Positions 31,401 through 41,320 of a DNA stretch of 64,000 nucleotides are shown in pieces. Origin of the DNA: Eutreptiella sp. 'Long Island Sound 2002' (Eukaryota; Euglenozoa; Euglenophyceae; Eutreptiales; Eutreptiaceae). The notes below the pieces were generated by a model. The model did not search any database. It was given only the letters and a program-made list of their open reading frames with translations, and was not told the DNA's origin. The stretch spans positions 4,467,789 to 4,531,788 of the forward strand of contig OZ038382.1 in assembly GCA_964036045.1 (NCBI GenBank), read 5' to 3'. Both the position numbers and the translations under genes were made by a program. Every line of letters begins with the position of its first letter. The stretch's first letter is position 1.

Positions 31401-31719
31401 ACCGATTGGACTCGCGCCACTCCATCCAGTGCCCGTAGAGGGCCGCTTCCGGGCTGATGAGCCCCGGCCGGACGGCGTTCACGATCCGGTGCATTGCCGG
31501 GAGCAACGTAGGGGCTCCCGCTCCCTTCAGGGCGCGGACGGCCGGGAGGGCGGTCTCGTTGAGGAAGGCCCTCGCACTGCCCTCCAGGTCGCACCGTGCG
31601 GCAGCGTGCGCTCCTTTTGCCTCCGCCACCGCGTCCGCCACCAGGCCCCGGACGGCCGCCTCCTGCGCTCTGCGGCGGGCCCTGGCGTGCCCCGGCCCAT
31701 CCCCCCGTCGGCGTGGCAT
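28402..31719 (-). CDS. ORF3 of giant non-LTR element, 1105 residues
   Basis: An intact frame following ORF2 in the same reading frame after TAA 31759-31761 and 13 sense codons. Residues 1-400 look folded (LLLLVVASRGGSGRILGIT, WELWRDAWAAWLPRLPSQ). Then come four Ala-rich repeats of about 30 residues with AAAAAA runs, a Pro/Lys stretch (SPPKPYPPKPFPPGRERHDR), two roughly 50-residue repeats containing GERAGRG and DERRDPRHG, a GKGKGKGKG run, ten consecutive His (29022-29052), and a compact C-terminal domain with FDAVLLRRDGG, ending in basic HKRRRK. The N-terminal domain resembles a region of element C at 56.2-57.1 kb by eye. Most LINEs have no third ORF. A nucleic-acid-binding role is suggested by composition only. 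Confidence 0.7.
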   Translation of the reverse strand: MPRRRGDGPGHARARRRAQEAAVRGLVADAVAEAKGAHAAARCDLEGSARAFLNETALPAVRALKGAGAPTLLPAMHRIVNAVRPGLISPEAALYGHWMEWRESNRSGRPLSMGDALRLTGAGSAMSLRSSAPALLHALRTRYPGDAAPYLNQARATYPGGVSELDAALHLLHPPDEDLEVGEVTVFVEGADEASARPRPTNLVYDGTGPTPPYAVVYEAFPREPTWCPALPPATHAPRGWANPDLSPPLSRTRGAHHRGQVLWQECPGTPLLLLVVASRGGSGRILGITPTHLYGATPVPRPPLPAPAARDGVHTFSRTQEVTAVTGVHLVRLPPAPLDDPRGPRALSPVPDWELWRDAWAAWLPRLPSQCRWMAADPRPCGADATAGPPPPPPPPPRRAPHGTAHGTALMHQEVVGRARLPPRMPTRVTVMADSDGSLGRDDRHHRRSRSRSPVSSPEWTGETLAEREERRLAEAAVVGPPLPAREPGPAETAAPAAQAASPAAPPRPDAQEAETAASHAAAPAAAPGTPPARGAAPAQEPDASPRAAAAAQESKQGARGVATGPARAVGASPTAAAAAAKTEKDVRESATAATGASSAAAAAAKESAEGARGAAAPGTPRKRGKNPARAADASPAAAAAAAVGRESEKYRAHANPAHTHTSPPKPYPPKPFPPGRERHDRPPKRERSPPGVTLPQLQRQRDARRVVQEGRSGEGEGSGGRRDRQGAGEGSGHGKGARERGQEAQVQGTERGVVGERAGRGVVDERRDPRHGQGVGEGPGHGKGVQGRGQGTQAQGAGQGGMGERAGRGVGDERRDPRHGHGTGKGPKGKGKGKGKGPKGQEGRGTGAQGGGRGEGRGAEGGAPPQPEVQPVRCIPPGIQQMPAHHTYHHHHHHHHHLYNIDPDAGELIPPQPPRHQHQQAPPAPRAEPARVASAEGGRGVASAPQVQEQRGGPAQGAEESRPWNVDWGAVPDPLGGETLPLVGEVYGWLCWANQGTSRRSRNRPFDAVLLRRDGGHREAPPGGWAAPEDHERVLRSVIRAAWPDREPTWPAFLEGGAVLRITDADANNWLPRALRSALAHWRYRRHNPPPPQPQPPHKRRRK

Positions 31720-31758
31720 GGTGCTGCGGGCTCTGCAAAGGGCGGCGGCGGGTGGGGG

Positions 31759-34700
31759 TTAGGGGGCGAACACGTGCGACAGGTGCGCAATGGATGTGGG
31801 GTCCCGCAGGTGCACGTGGATCCATAGAAGGGCAGCGCCCGCGGGGCCCGCCTGTTCGTGTGAGGGGGTGTGTGCCCCCTCGATGCGCCGGCGCAAGGCC
31901 TCCTCCTCTGTGCGCCTGCGCGGACCTGCGGGAGGTTCGGGCCAGGGGCACGCGGCTACCTGGGTGCACCGCTCGCACCTGTTGGCGCCTGTCGCTGCTG
32001 CGGAGGACACCGTGTCACACTCTCCGCAGAGTCGGCAGGTGTGCGGGAGGTGGGAGGGCGGAGACCAAGGGTCGAGATGGCGGAGCCAGAGGTCGTCCCA
32101 CCTCTGTCGGAGGGGGTCCCGGATCTCCAGCAAGCGGGCGCGGACGCGGCGCCGGTAGTCCTTGCCAAGCGTCTTCCGCTGGACCTCCTGCCACGTGTCG
32201 CCGGGGAGGATCCCGTGGTCGTGGAAGGCGGCGATGAGGTCGTCCCACGACGGGCGGGGGTGCCCCTGGGGGGGGCTCGCCATGTACACGTGGCGCCCGG
32301 TGAGGTGGGGCGTCAGCGCGTCCCATTGGCACCCGTTCGCGGTGTCCCTGTGGAGGAGGGCCAGTAGGGTGCCGTCCGCGACCGCTTCCCACCCCACTCG
32401 CAGCCCTTCGCAGCCGTCCAGCTCCTGGCGCAGCGCGGCTGCGATACCGGTGGGGAACATGAGGAGCAAGGGCCCCTGGGTGTCGCCCAGCCGGGACAGG
32501 GCGTCGTCGTATACCGGCCCCCCCGCTTTGAAGTGCGCCACGGTGAGTTGGGTGGCCCCGTCCTCTGGGGGTTGCCACCGGACGGTGGCCGCAGCGTGTC
32601 CCCACGTGCGTATCTCCGTGGCCCGGAGCACGTTGGCGGTGTGAAGGACGATGCGGGGCGGGACGGGCGTCCTGACGAGTGAGGATACGTCCCCAGTCCA
32701 TCTCGTTTGCGGCCCCGGGGCCGCCTGCAGCCATTCCCCTGTCGCCGCGTCCCACGGGCGGTCAGGTCCCGCCCCTCGGACCATGGTGGGTCTCGGTCGG
32801 GTGTCCGGCCCCCACCCCCGGAGCGGGATGGCGGCGTATCGTTGCGCAGGGGTCTCCGGGGCGCGCGTGGCGGCGCACCACCGGCCCCACTCCCGCGCCC
32901 ACTCCTCTCCCACGATGCGCGCCTCCCATGCGGTCATGGAGCCGCGCCCGATGATCCACGGTGGGAAAAGGGCGTCTTGCAGGTGCCTCGAGAACCCCCC
33001 CGGCAGGTCCTGATACGGGTGGGGGCCCTCTTGGAGTGGGCACTCCAGAGTGCCATTCACAACACGGAGGGAGGCTACGAAGTCCTTGTCAGGGCGCGGG
33101 GGAGGGGGAGGGTGGTCGCCCTCCGCCGCAGTGAGCCACCGGTGCGCCCGGGCCGCCGCGCTTAGGGGGTCGTGGAGGAGTTGCTCCAGCCGGTGGTTGC
33201 GGAGCTCCCACGCGAAGTCCCCTAGCCGGAGCATGTGGTGGAGGAAGTCGTCCACCGAGGTCCCTCCCGGCGGGTCGTATCGGGTTATGGCGCGGAGCTG
33301 CGCCTCCGCGTCCTCGGGCACCAGTCCGGAGCAGAACACCTCCGTCCACGTGGCGCCTGCGGAGCGCCACGAGGCCACCCACAGGGCCTTGTCCCCAGGT
33401 GGGAGGTGGCGGGCCGCCTCGTGCACCGCCTGGCGGTAGTGGGGCCAGAGGAGCCGCGAGTGGGTGCAGCCCACGTGCATGTGCACCGGGGTCTCTTCCG
33501 GGCCGCCGCAGAAAAGGCACGGCTGCGGGACGATGGCGACGCCGGAGAGCCGCTCCTTCCGGACGCGGAGCCTGCGCTGCACCGGCGTGTGGCCGTCTCG
33601 GGCCCGCAGCGCCCGGCGGTTGGTGGCCGCCGCGGTGAGGTCCCGGGCGTGGACGTAGGCCGTGGCGTGGGCCGCGCCCAGAGGTGTGTGTCCCCGGTGC
33701 GTCAGCGCATGGTCCGTCTGCGCCCGTTGTGCGACCTCGCCGAGCACCCGCATCGTGGGGGGCCGTAGATCGAGATGGCCGTCACGGCCGGCGACGATGA
33801 GTTGGGCGTGGCCAGGGTCCGGGGGCGTGTTCTGCAAGACGGTGTCCTGGGACGCCGCCCAGTCCGCCCTGTGCAGTAGGGCGTCACTGTGGTGCGAGGT
33901 GGCTCGGACGTACCAGAACGGGTGCCCGGCGTGTTGCCCCCGCGCGCACAGGCCGTCCCGGAGCCACCTCAGGGGCATCTGGTTGACCACCTTCGCTGCG
34001 CCCGCGGGGACCCCCGTGGTTCGCTCGCGATCTGCGTGCCGTAGGAGGTGGAGGATGACCTCGGCGTCCACCGTGTGGACCCATGGTCTGTGTGCACCGT
34101 AATGTAGGGGGAGGGAGGCGGCCACCCCCTCTCCGTCAGGCACCGTGCCCGAGATGGCCACCGCCCACGTGCGGGTGAGGTCGGCGGCGAGAGCGACGCT
34201 GGTGGCGTGTTTGCAGGGTCCGCCCCCGGATGCGTCAGAGGAGGTGTGTCCCCAGGCCTCCGGGATCCAGTAGTATCCGGTGGGGCTGAGCCACCCCGCG
34301 TTGAGGTCGGTGGAGTGCCACCGGACGTCGGGGTGGCTGTGGGTCAGTTGGTCCATGCTCAGCGCCCTGGTGTCGCCTGGGCTGATCGCCGGGTGGTCGT
34401 GCAGCCGGATCTCCGCTCCGGCGACCGTGCTTGTCCAGGACCGTAGCGCCGTCACATGTTCCTTGAGCCACGCCGGGCCTCCGCGCTGGTGTACCACCAA
34501 GTGTCCTGTGTCCTCCGGACGGTCCTCCAGCGCGTGCACCGCCATGTGTGGGTCGTGCGGCACCCCCGTAGCCACCAGTAGGGCGGTGCCACGGGGGAGT
34601 CCACAGGGTTCGGGCTGGCCTGCCCCCACTTGCACTATCACCCACTCGGCCCGGAGCTGTGCTTGTCCCGCCGCTTGGGTGCACTGGTCGTCTGTGGTCA

Positions 34701-37700
34701 CCAGCCACAACGGCATCGGCGCGTGGGGCCGGGGGCGTAAGGGCTCTGGCCACGCCACGTCCGCGTTGGGCTCTTGGTGCTCGCTTTCCGCGAGTACGTC
34801 GCGGAGGATGTACATGAGGGCCGCCGGCGGGTGGTACGCCGCCCCCCGCGTGGGGGGGGACAGGCCGTTCCGGCGGCGGTAGCCCCCGACGTGGAGGTGC
34901 AGGCCGTCTGGGGTCACCCGTGGGCCGGTGTGGGCGTCCTGCTTAGCCCTCGTGGGGTGGACGAGTCTCAGGCGGGGGTCCCGCGTGCCGGTGGTGTGGA
35001 AGAGGTGGGCCAGGGCATCGCGCCACCCGGGGTGGTTGGTGGGCCCTTGCTCGCGGCGGCAGTAATGGAGGTGTTCATCGGCGCATTGGTCGAGGCACTC
35101 CCGCACCGCCGTCGGCCACGGATCGTCGTTGTCGGGGAAGGGGTGGCGTGGCCCGTGGTGCCCATGCCACGGCGTTGCGTGTGGCACCGTCAGGCGGCAC
35201 GTGTCACGGTGTCGCAGCTTGGCGGTGCGCAGCGTGACAATTTTGCCCGGCGGGGACTGTAGTTGGACATGAGCCGCCCTGGGGCACTCGATGGGGTTGT
35301 ACAGTCCCACTCCCAGGGCGGCCAGGGCCCGGGGTATGCGCTGGACCCAGTCGCCTCCCGCCAGAGTTGCGAACTCCGGGACGGGGTAGTGTACCTCAGG
35401 GCATATTCCGTGCGCGCCGGCTATCTCCCAGAACATCTTGGTGACCTCCGCGCGCACGGAGGTTGCGCGGTGGTGGACGAGTGTACCCACGAGGGCCACC
35501 GCTGCCTGCTGGCACCGCGTGGGCACCCGTGTAAGCCCCAGGGTCCGGTCATCCTGCAGGCTGTCCCGCGAGGCGTCGAAGGCGTATCGTGCCCTGTCCT
35601 TCGCGACCTGGACCGTGATGTGGTCCAGGTGGCGTGCTGTGTCGGAGTCGTCGGCGATGAAAGGGGCGACGTACTGCGTCACCCCTCCGAGGATCGCCAG
35701 GATGACGTCCTGCACCACTTTCGGTGGCGCGAGGGTGTTAAGGCACCAGTGGTGCACTGCCGCCAGGCGTAGCCGGTGCTTGCGCTGCAGGGAGAACTCC
35801 CCGTCCGGCTGCAGCTGGAGTCCCAGGTAGGGGACGGAGTCCGCCGCTGGTACCCAGTGCCACGGGTTTTCCAGGTGGGGGCAGAGGCGTAGCTGCAGGC
35901 CCGGGACCCCCTCCGTGGTGGCCATGGCGCACTTGCGGGGGTTGAGCTCCATGCCCATCATCCCCAGGTACGCGGCCACCGCCTCCACGCCCTCGACGAA
36001 GTGCTGCAGCGTGTGGGCCACCACCAGCAAATCGTCGATATAGGCCTGGATGAGGCCGTGCTCGGCTCCTCCCGGCGGGCGCAGGCGGTGCCCCTGTGCC
36101 CTGAGTAGAGGCTCCAGGAGGAGCGCGTACAGCAGGGGGCTCTCGGGGTTGCCCTGCCGGACGCCGCGTAGCATGTAGACGGGCTGCGTTAGCCCGTGTG
36201 CCGTGACGATGCGCAGCCTGGCGCACGTGTGGAGGAAGAGCAGGAGGTCAATGACGTCCGGCGGCATGGAGAGGTGGCGCAGGATGAGGTGGAGGGCGCC
36301 GTGTGGGGCGGTGTCGAAGGCCTTGCGGGCGTCGAAGGAGAAGACGTAGTTGGGCCTTCCCCGCTGGAGCTGCCGCTGCGCCATGAACAGCGGGGGGCCT
36401 GTGTTGGAGCCAGGGAGGGCCCCCTGCTGCCAGTCGCTGACCACCCCGTGCCGTGTGAGCACCTCCGTGATGCGCTGGGTGAGGGGGCCCGTGAGCAGCT
36501 TCATGTCCAGCTGGCCCAGGGCTATGGGCCTGTAGTCGTCCAGTCTGGCAGAGCCCGGTACCTTGGGGCTGAGCCAGATGTGCGCGTCCCTCCAGTGCAT
36601 CGGTGGCGGGGCGCCGCGGAGGATGGCCCGGTAGGAGTGGACCAGGAGCCACTGGACGGGTGCCGGGAGGGCCTTGATGAAGCGGGCCTCCACGTGGTTG
36701 GGGCCTGGGGCCTTGCCATCGGCCTTGTCCAGGGCGGACTTCAGGTCCTGCATGGAGTACTGCTGGACCTGTGTCCAGGCTCCCTCAGGGACCCGGGGGA
36801 CGTGGCGGCCGAGGACCGCCTGGAAACCCGGGAGGTCCACCGGGCGTTTGTCATACAGTTCTCGCCAGAAGGCGCGAACTGCGAACATCACGTCGTGGGC
36901 CTCCGTGAGGAGCGTTTGGGTGTTGGGAACCCGCACGTTCCAGAGGCCTGACGGGCCTGGGGCCTCTACCTCTATGGCTCCCCGCACGGCTTTCCACCGC
37001 TGGGCGATGTCGGGGGCGTGGCGGCGCCAGAATTCCTTGATGGCGCGCTTGCGGTCTGCCGCCAGGAGGGCGCGGAGCTGGCGAATGTCCTCCTCGAGGG
37101 CGGCTGCTTGCCTCTCCAGCTCCTCCTGCAGCTGGCCCTGCGTGGTCGGGCGGAACCCGGGCGACACACTCTGCAGTTCCTCCGTGAGCCGGAGCGCCGC
37201 CTCGGACCGGATGCCATGCCTGGCCGCGTCCGCCTGGTACGCTGCCGGGGCGCGTGCTGCCAGGGTGTCATAGCGGAGGACCGCTGCCTGGAGCTGCTTT
37301 CCGCTCTCCGGGGGGTCCCCCTCCGCCGGGTCCGTTCCCGCCGGAGACGGCTGCCGGCGTCCCACCACGCGCGCCAGGGCGTCATGCGTCGCGTGGAGGT
37401 GTTCGAACACCTTGCCCACCGCAGCCGCGGGCATGGACCCGTAGTCGTGCTGCTCTGCGGGACCCAGCCAGGGCGCCAGTGAGGGTTCATCCTGCGCGGC
37501 GGTGACCGCCGCCCACAGGCAGTGTTGGACGGGCGCGGCCTCGGCGTCGTACGGGAGGAGGCAGCCTTCCGTGTGGCTGTAGGGGGTGGGCATCGCCGCG
37601 TGCCCCGCTGCGCTGAGGAGGCCCGGCAGGGCCAGGCGGACCGGGAGGTGGTCCGAGCCGACCACCTGGGGGTGTGCCATGCCGCGAGCCCAGACGCTCT

Positions 37701-38454
37701 CCCGCAGGGACCACGGCAGGAGGGGCTCGTTGACCAGGAATGTGTCCACCCTGTGCTGGGACGGGTGGAGCGTGGGGGTCATGTCCTCCTCTCCGCCCGC
37801 CGCGGCTCTTCGGAAGCCGCAGGCTTCCCAGCCCGCTCGGAAATGCTCCGTGGCCGGGTTGGCGGGGACATCCATGTAGATGTTGGTGTCGCCGGCGATG
37901 ATCACCGGGTGTCTCCCGCCGAGGCTGCGTGCCGTGGCATACATTTGTATGTCGGCCCAGAACGCCGCCCGTCCCGCCCACGGGGAGCAACCTGCTTGCG
38001 GCCCGTGGACGTTGATGAGGGTGAGGCCTCCCCCGTCCGTGCGGATCTCCAGGGCCGCGGCTTTCCCGGGGACAATTTCCGTGAAGCTGAGCACCTCGTG
38101 CTCCGCCACGTACTTGCTGCTGACCGCGGTGAGGAGGCCCCCCCCTCTCGAGGTGGAGGTGGCCCCCGTCTCCGCCAGCCGGCTGCTGAAGTAGGCGGTG
38201 TACCCCTTGTCCCGGAGCGCCGCGGCCACGTGCATCTCCTGCGCCCTGGTGGCGATCCCCGTTTCCTGGAGCATGATGGCAAAGCCCCCCTCCTGGGGCA
38301 GCATGCCGGTGATGAGGTGCTCCTTGTCGGTGCAGGCCGCCGGCCCCCTGCGCCGCCGGAGTGTGTCCCGGAGGGACCGGTCTGGCGGCACGAGGCCGTT
38401 GCGCAGGTTCCACGAGAGGAGCCACAGGGCGTCGCCCGTCGTGTCCTCCTGGAG
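31759..38454 (-). CDS. ORF2: endonuclease, RT, RNase H polyprotein of giant element
   Basis: 2210 codons from the GTG at 38391, but the endonuclease starts earlier: LWLLSWNLRNGL (38428-38393) directly follows TGA 38455-38457 and has no ATG. Numbering from 38391: endonuclease with QE (42-43), GDTN (167-170), RVD (214-216) and SDH (246-248), all expected catalytic boxes; RT about 545-870 with FDARKAFD and YIDD (784-787); RNase H about 1384-1515 with SSDASGG, TVDAEV and HRADWAAS; a Cys-x2-Cys/His/Cys knuckle near 1625-1642. A further 560 residues follow, unknown to me, containing a second zinc motif (CRLCGEC...CERC). ORF2 usually ends near the first knuckle, so this extension is unusual. No internal stop or indel: likely functional. 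Confidence 0.9.
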   Translation of the reverse strand, partial: LQEDTTGDALWLLSWNLRNGLVPPDRSLRDTLRRRRGPAACTDKEHLITGMLPQEGGFAIMLQETGIATRAQEMHVAAALRDKGYTAYFSSRLAETGATSTSRGGGLLTAVSSKYVAEHEVLSFTEIVPGKAAALEIRTDGGGLTLINVHGPQAGCSPWAGRAAFWADIQMYATARSLGGRHPVIIAGDTNIYMDVPANPATEHFRAGWEACGFRRAAAGGEEDMTPTLHPSQHRVDTFLVNEPLLPWSLRESVWARGMAHPQVVGSDHLPVRLALPGLLSAAGHAAMPTPYSHTEGCLLPYDAEAAPVQHCLWAAVTAAQDEPSLAPWLGPAEQHDYGSMPAAAVGKVFEHLHATHDALARVVGRRQPSPAGTDPAEGDPPESGKQLQAAVLRYDTLAARAPAAYQADAARHGIRSEAALRLTEELQSVSPGFRPTTQGQLQEELERQAAALEEDIRQLRALLAADRKRAIKEFWRRHAPDIAQRWKAVRGAIEVEAPGPSGLWNVRVPNTQTLLTEAHDVMFAVRAFWRELYDKRPVDLPGFQAVLGRHVPRVPEGAWTQVQQYSMQDLKSALDKADGKAPGPNHVEARFIKALPAPVQWLLVHSYRAILRGAPPPMHWRDAHIWLSPKVPGSARLDDYRPIALGQLDMKLLTGPLTQRITEVLTRHGVVSDWQQGALPGSNTGPPLFMAQRQLQRGRPNYVFSFDARKAFDTAPHGALHLILRHLSMPPDVIDLLLFLHTCARLRIVTAHGLTQPVYMLRGVRQGNPESPLLYALLLEPLLRAQGHRLRPPGGAEHGLIQAYIDDLLVVAHTLQHFVEGVEAVAAYLGMMGMELNPRKCAMATTEGVPGLQLRLCPHLENPWHWVPAADSVPYLGLQLQPDGEFSLQRKHRLRLAAVHHWCLNTLAPPKVVQDVILAILGGVTQYVAPFIADDSDTARHLDHITVQVAKDRARYAFDASRDSLQDDRTLGLTRVPTRCQQAAVALVGTLVHHRATSVRAEVTKMFWEIAGAHGICPEVHYPVPEFATLAGGDWVQRIPRALAALGVGLYNPIECPRAAHVQLQSPPGKIVTLRTAKLRHRDTCRLTVPHATPWHGHHGPRHPFPDNDDPWPTAVRECLDQCADEHLHYCRREQGPTNHPGWRDALAHLFHTTGTRDPRLRLVHPTRAKQDAHTGPRVTPDGLHLHVGGYRRRNGLSPPTRGAAYHPPAALMYILRDVLAESEHQEPNADVAWPEPLRPRPHAPMPLWLVTTDDQCTQAAGQAQLRAEWVIVQVGAGQPEPCGLPRGTALLVATGVPHDPHMAVHALEDRPEDTGHLVVHQRGGPAWLKEHVTALRSWTSTVAGAEIRLHDHPAISPGDTRALSMDQLTHSHPDVRWHSTDLNAGWLSPTGYYWIPEAWGHTSSDASGGGPCKHATSVALAADLTRTWAVAISGTVPDGEGVAASLPLHYGAHRPWVHTVDAEVILHLLRHADRERTTGVPAGAAKVVNQMPLRWLRDGLCARGQHAGHPFWYVRATSHHSDALLHRADWAASQDTVLQNTPPDPGHAQLIVAGRDGHLDLRPPTMRVLGEVAQRAQTDHALTHRGHTPLGAAHATAYVHARDLTAAATNRRALRARDGHTPVQRRLRVRKERLSGVAIVPQPCLFCGGPEETPVHMHVGCTHSRLLWPHYRQAVHEAARHLPPGDKALWVASWRSAGATWTEVFCSGLVPEDAEAQLRAITRYDPPGGTSVDDFLHHMLRLGDFAWELRNHRLEQLLHDPLSAAARAHRWLTAAEGDHPPPPPRPDKDFVASLRVVNGTLECPLQEGPHPYQDLPGGFSRHLQDALFPPWIIGRGSMTAWEARIVGEEWAREWGRWCAATRAPETPAQRYAAIPLRGWGPDTRPRPTMVRGAGPDRPWDAATGEWLQAAPGPQTRWTGDVSSLVRTPVPPRIVLHTANVLRATEIRTWGHAAATVRWQPPEDGATQLTVAHFKAGGPVYDDALSRLGDTQGPLLLMFPTGIAAALRQELDGCEGLRVGWEAVADGTLLALLHRDTANGCQWDALTPHLTGRHVYMASPPQGHPRPSWDDLIAAFHDHGILPGDTWQEVQRKTLGKDYRRRVRARLLEIRDPLRQRWDDLWLRHLDPWSPPSHLPHTCRLCGECDTVSSAAATGANRCERCTQVAACPWPEPPAGPRRRTEEEALRRRIEGAHTPSHEQAGPAGAALLWIHVHLRDPTSIAHLSHVFAP

Positions 38455-41320
38455 TCAGCTATCCCGCGTCGGCATCGCCGCCGGGTTCGCTGGTGCCGCC
38501 AGGGCATCTGGGTGCGCCGCATCCGCTGAGCCCGTTCCCAGCGGGGCCCACAAGGGGGCCCGGGGGACCGGGGGAGTCAGGGGGGCCAGGGGGGCCAGCC
38601 CCGCGGGGATGGACATGGGCCCTGGTGGGGCCGCACCGCCGGCCCCCGGGGCCGCTCCGGGTGCCTCCTCACCTCCATCTGCGTGGTCGGCTGCCTGGGG
38701 CGGGGGGCGCCGGGTGTACGGGGCGTGCCACGGGGACCTCCGTGCTCTCCCCTGCAGGATGTTGGCGGCCGCCTCCTTGCCGTCCGCCGGGGCCGCAGCG
38801 TGCACCGCGTGCCACGCCAGGTGTTCCAGCATCGCCCCGCTGGTGTAGTACTTGTCCGCACACAGGGGGCATTTCGTCGGGTCCGTGGCCCCTCGCGCCG
38901 GGGGGAGCTGCACCGACTTCCGAATGGCGCCCTCCGCCGCTGGTTCGAAGGGCAGGTTGGCCAGCGGCACCGTGTGTGGTGCCAGCGTGCGGCCCGGGGC
39001 CGCCGCATCGAGGGCTCGCGTCGCGGGCGCGGGCCCGAGGCCTCGGATGGCATCGCGCTGCACGTCTGCTTGCAGCCACGTTTGCCAGTGCGTGGAGCCG
39101 ATTTGGCGGTCGGGTTTGCTCCTCCACCGCAGGTCGTGGAAGGCCTGTAGCCAGTGGTACACCGTGGTCGGGACCGCCAGCTGGAGCTCCAGGTCGGCGG
39201 GGTGCGCCGCTGCCGGCCATACTCCCGGCCTCGCCGCCCGGGCGTTGTCCTTCAGCCTGACCTGGAGCAGGAGGGCGTGGTGTTCGCCCTCCCGCAGCGC
39301 CTTGATGATCATGCGTGTGCAGTCTGCCACGCGGATCACGGCTTCGGGCCCCGGCAGGCGTTCAGGGTCGCAGACGACGACGTGCGCGTCCGCCGGGCTG
39401 AACATGCAGACCACCCACTGTGGGTTCTGCTGCCCCCGTTGGGCCACCGCCAGGGTAGCCGCTGGGCGGGCGTGCGTGATGGGCCCCGCGTGGAGGTCCG
39501 GGACGTCCGTGGCCCTGATGGCGTCTCCCTGCCACGCGGCCCGTAGATGCTCCTCCTGGTCGGGGCTCCACACCAGTGCGGGGGGGTTGACCCACCCCGG
39601 TTCCTGCCTCTTGTTGGGGGCGCTGACCGTGTGCAGCAGGACCGCCAGCGGCCAGGGGTCCGCCGACATGTAGTAGGCCTGGGTGGGCCCCTGTCGCCAG
39701 TCGACGTGGGACAGGGGCGGGAATGCCCCTTGCCTGGCGGTGCTGTGCCAGACCGCCCATCGGCCTCCGGCCAGGACGTGCGACCGGTACCCTCCGGCGT
39801 GGCCGTGTACGATGGCTTGGTATCCTGCCGTCTGCAGTACCAGCGCCTCCCCCTGCTTAGGCCCGGGCGGGGGTGCGCCATCGCCCGCACCCCAGACGCG
39901 GGTGCGCCCGCGGAGTGTGGCATGCCACGGGTCCGATGCATCGCGCTGGGGCCCTTGTATGCACCCCGCAATTTGCGCCGGGCCGTGGTGGTGGACGAAG
40001 CTCTCCCCGCCGTCTGCTAGCAAAGCCGCCGCGACGACGTATAGTTGCTCCGCCGTGAGGGGCGCCGTCGGCTCGTGTGTCGCGGCCGGCCGTCGGGGCC
40101 GCGTGTCGCGGCAGGGGACGTGGGGCAGCAGCTGCGCCGGCCACGCCGCCACTGGACCCATGGTGACGGCCGCGACCGCGGACGCCAGCGCCGTGCGGTC
40201 CGTGGGTCTGTACTGCCGGAGTCCCGTGGTATCTCGGGTGAGGTGCCTGCAGGCTGCCATCCAGGCCACCGCTCCCCAGTTCGTGCAGTCCGGTTCGGCA
40301 CCGCTCGCATCGTCGCCTCCCCACTGCTGTACCGTGGTGGCGGTGTCGAGCGGGGGGCCCCGCTGTAGCGCCTCCGGGCCCTGCCCCGGCGGGAGGGCGG
40401 GCGGGATTGGCTGTGGGTAGTTTTGCGCGCCCCGGCGCTCCGGGTGCGTGTGGTACGGGTCCTGCCGGCGGTGTTCCGGGGCTGCCCGTGGCTGGAAGAG
40501 GAGCTGGTGCAGGTACCAGTGGCCCTCCGCGGCGGACGGATTGCGGAGCGTTAGCCACTGTTCCACCACGCCTCCTGGGTGCGCGGCCTCGACGCGGCGC
40601 TGCAACCCCAGGCGGCCTAGGCGGTTGGACGTGCCCGCGGGTGGGATGTGTGCCTGCGGGTAGAGCACCCGCAGCGGCTCCAGCGCCAGGTCCAGCACTT
40701 CATCGTTGAGCTGCTTCGTGAGGGCCGACGCCCTGTGTAGGGCGTGGAGGACCCCGGGTGTGGGGGCCGTGAGCTGTTCGAGCACCGGTCCCGGCGGGTA
40801 CCGCGTACCCGGGTTCGTCAGCCACTCCCTGGTGTGGCTCAGTACGGCCTTCCACACGTCCCTTGTAAAGGCGTGCCGGGGGGCCAATGAGGGGACCATC
40901 CGTAGGAGGCGGTGGCACGCCGGCAGCGACGGCATGGGCTGTGGGGCGGCCGCCGTGATCCACCTGCACGCCGTGCCGGGCACGATCGCCCCCCATTCCA
41001 CGGTCCCCATGCCCTCGGCATGAATCAGCGCCTGGCCTTGGACCATGGGGAAATAGGGGCTCGAGCGCCCCTTTCCTTCCCTCCACCGTACCCAGGCAGC
41101 CCCCGCCTGCAGGCTGCGGAGCAGGGCCACGCCGGGGAGGGGCGGCTGCGGGAAGGCCCCCTTGACGGCCTGGGTGGCGTGGGCCAAGGTGCCCATTGGT
41201 AAGTACCACAACGGGAGGGTCCAGGGGCCCGGCAGTGGTTGCGCCACCCCTGCGTCCCATCGCCACTCGGAGTCTGGCGGGGCGGCCGGGACCGTGCCCG
41301 TCTGCAGGAAGTGGCGTGCA
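38455..41320 (-). CDS. ORF1b of giant element, C2H2-like finger
   Basis: The frame is open from about 41320 (an in-frame TAG lies just upstream) to TGA 38455-38457. Coding-like sequence starts RHFLQTGTVPAAPPDSEWRW, with no early ATG, and continues the ORF1a product in a shifted frame, so a -1/+1 shift between about 41255 and 41320 joins them (true programmed shift, indel or assembly error). Features: VQGQALIHAEG, TPGVLHALHRASALTKQL, EQLYVVAAALLADGG, a C2H2-like finger CPLCADKYY...HLAWHAVHA, then a Pro/Ala-rich tail. The ORF1-like pseudogene at 16.1-19.0 kb shares several of these segments. Its role in the element is presumably RNA binding, as for LINE ORF1 proteins in general. Confidence 0.65.

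Noticed and set aside
28621-37505. Plus-strand open frames opposite ORF2 and ORF3
   Set aside because: Antisense shadows of real minus-strand coding sequence with strong codon bias; no domain resemblance.
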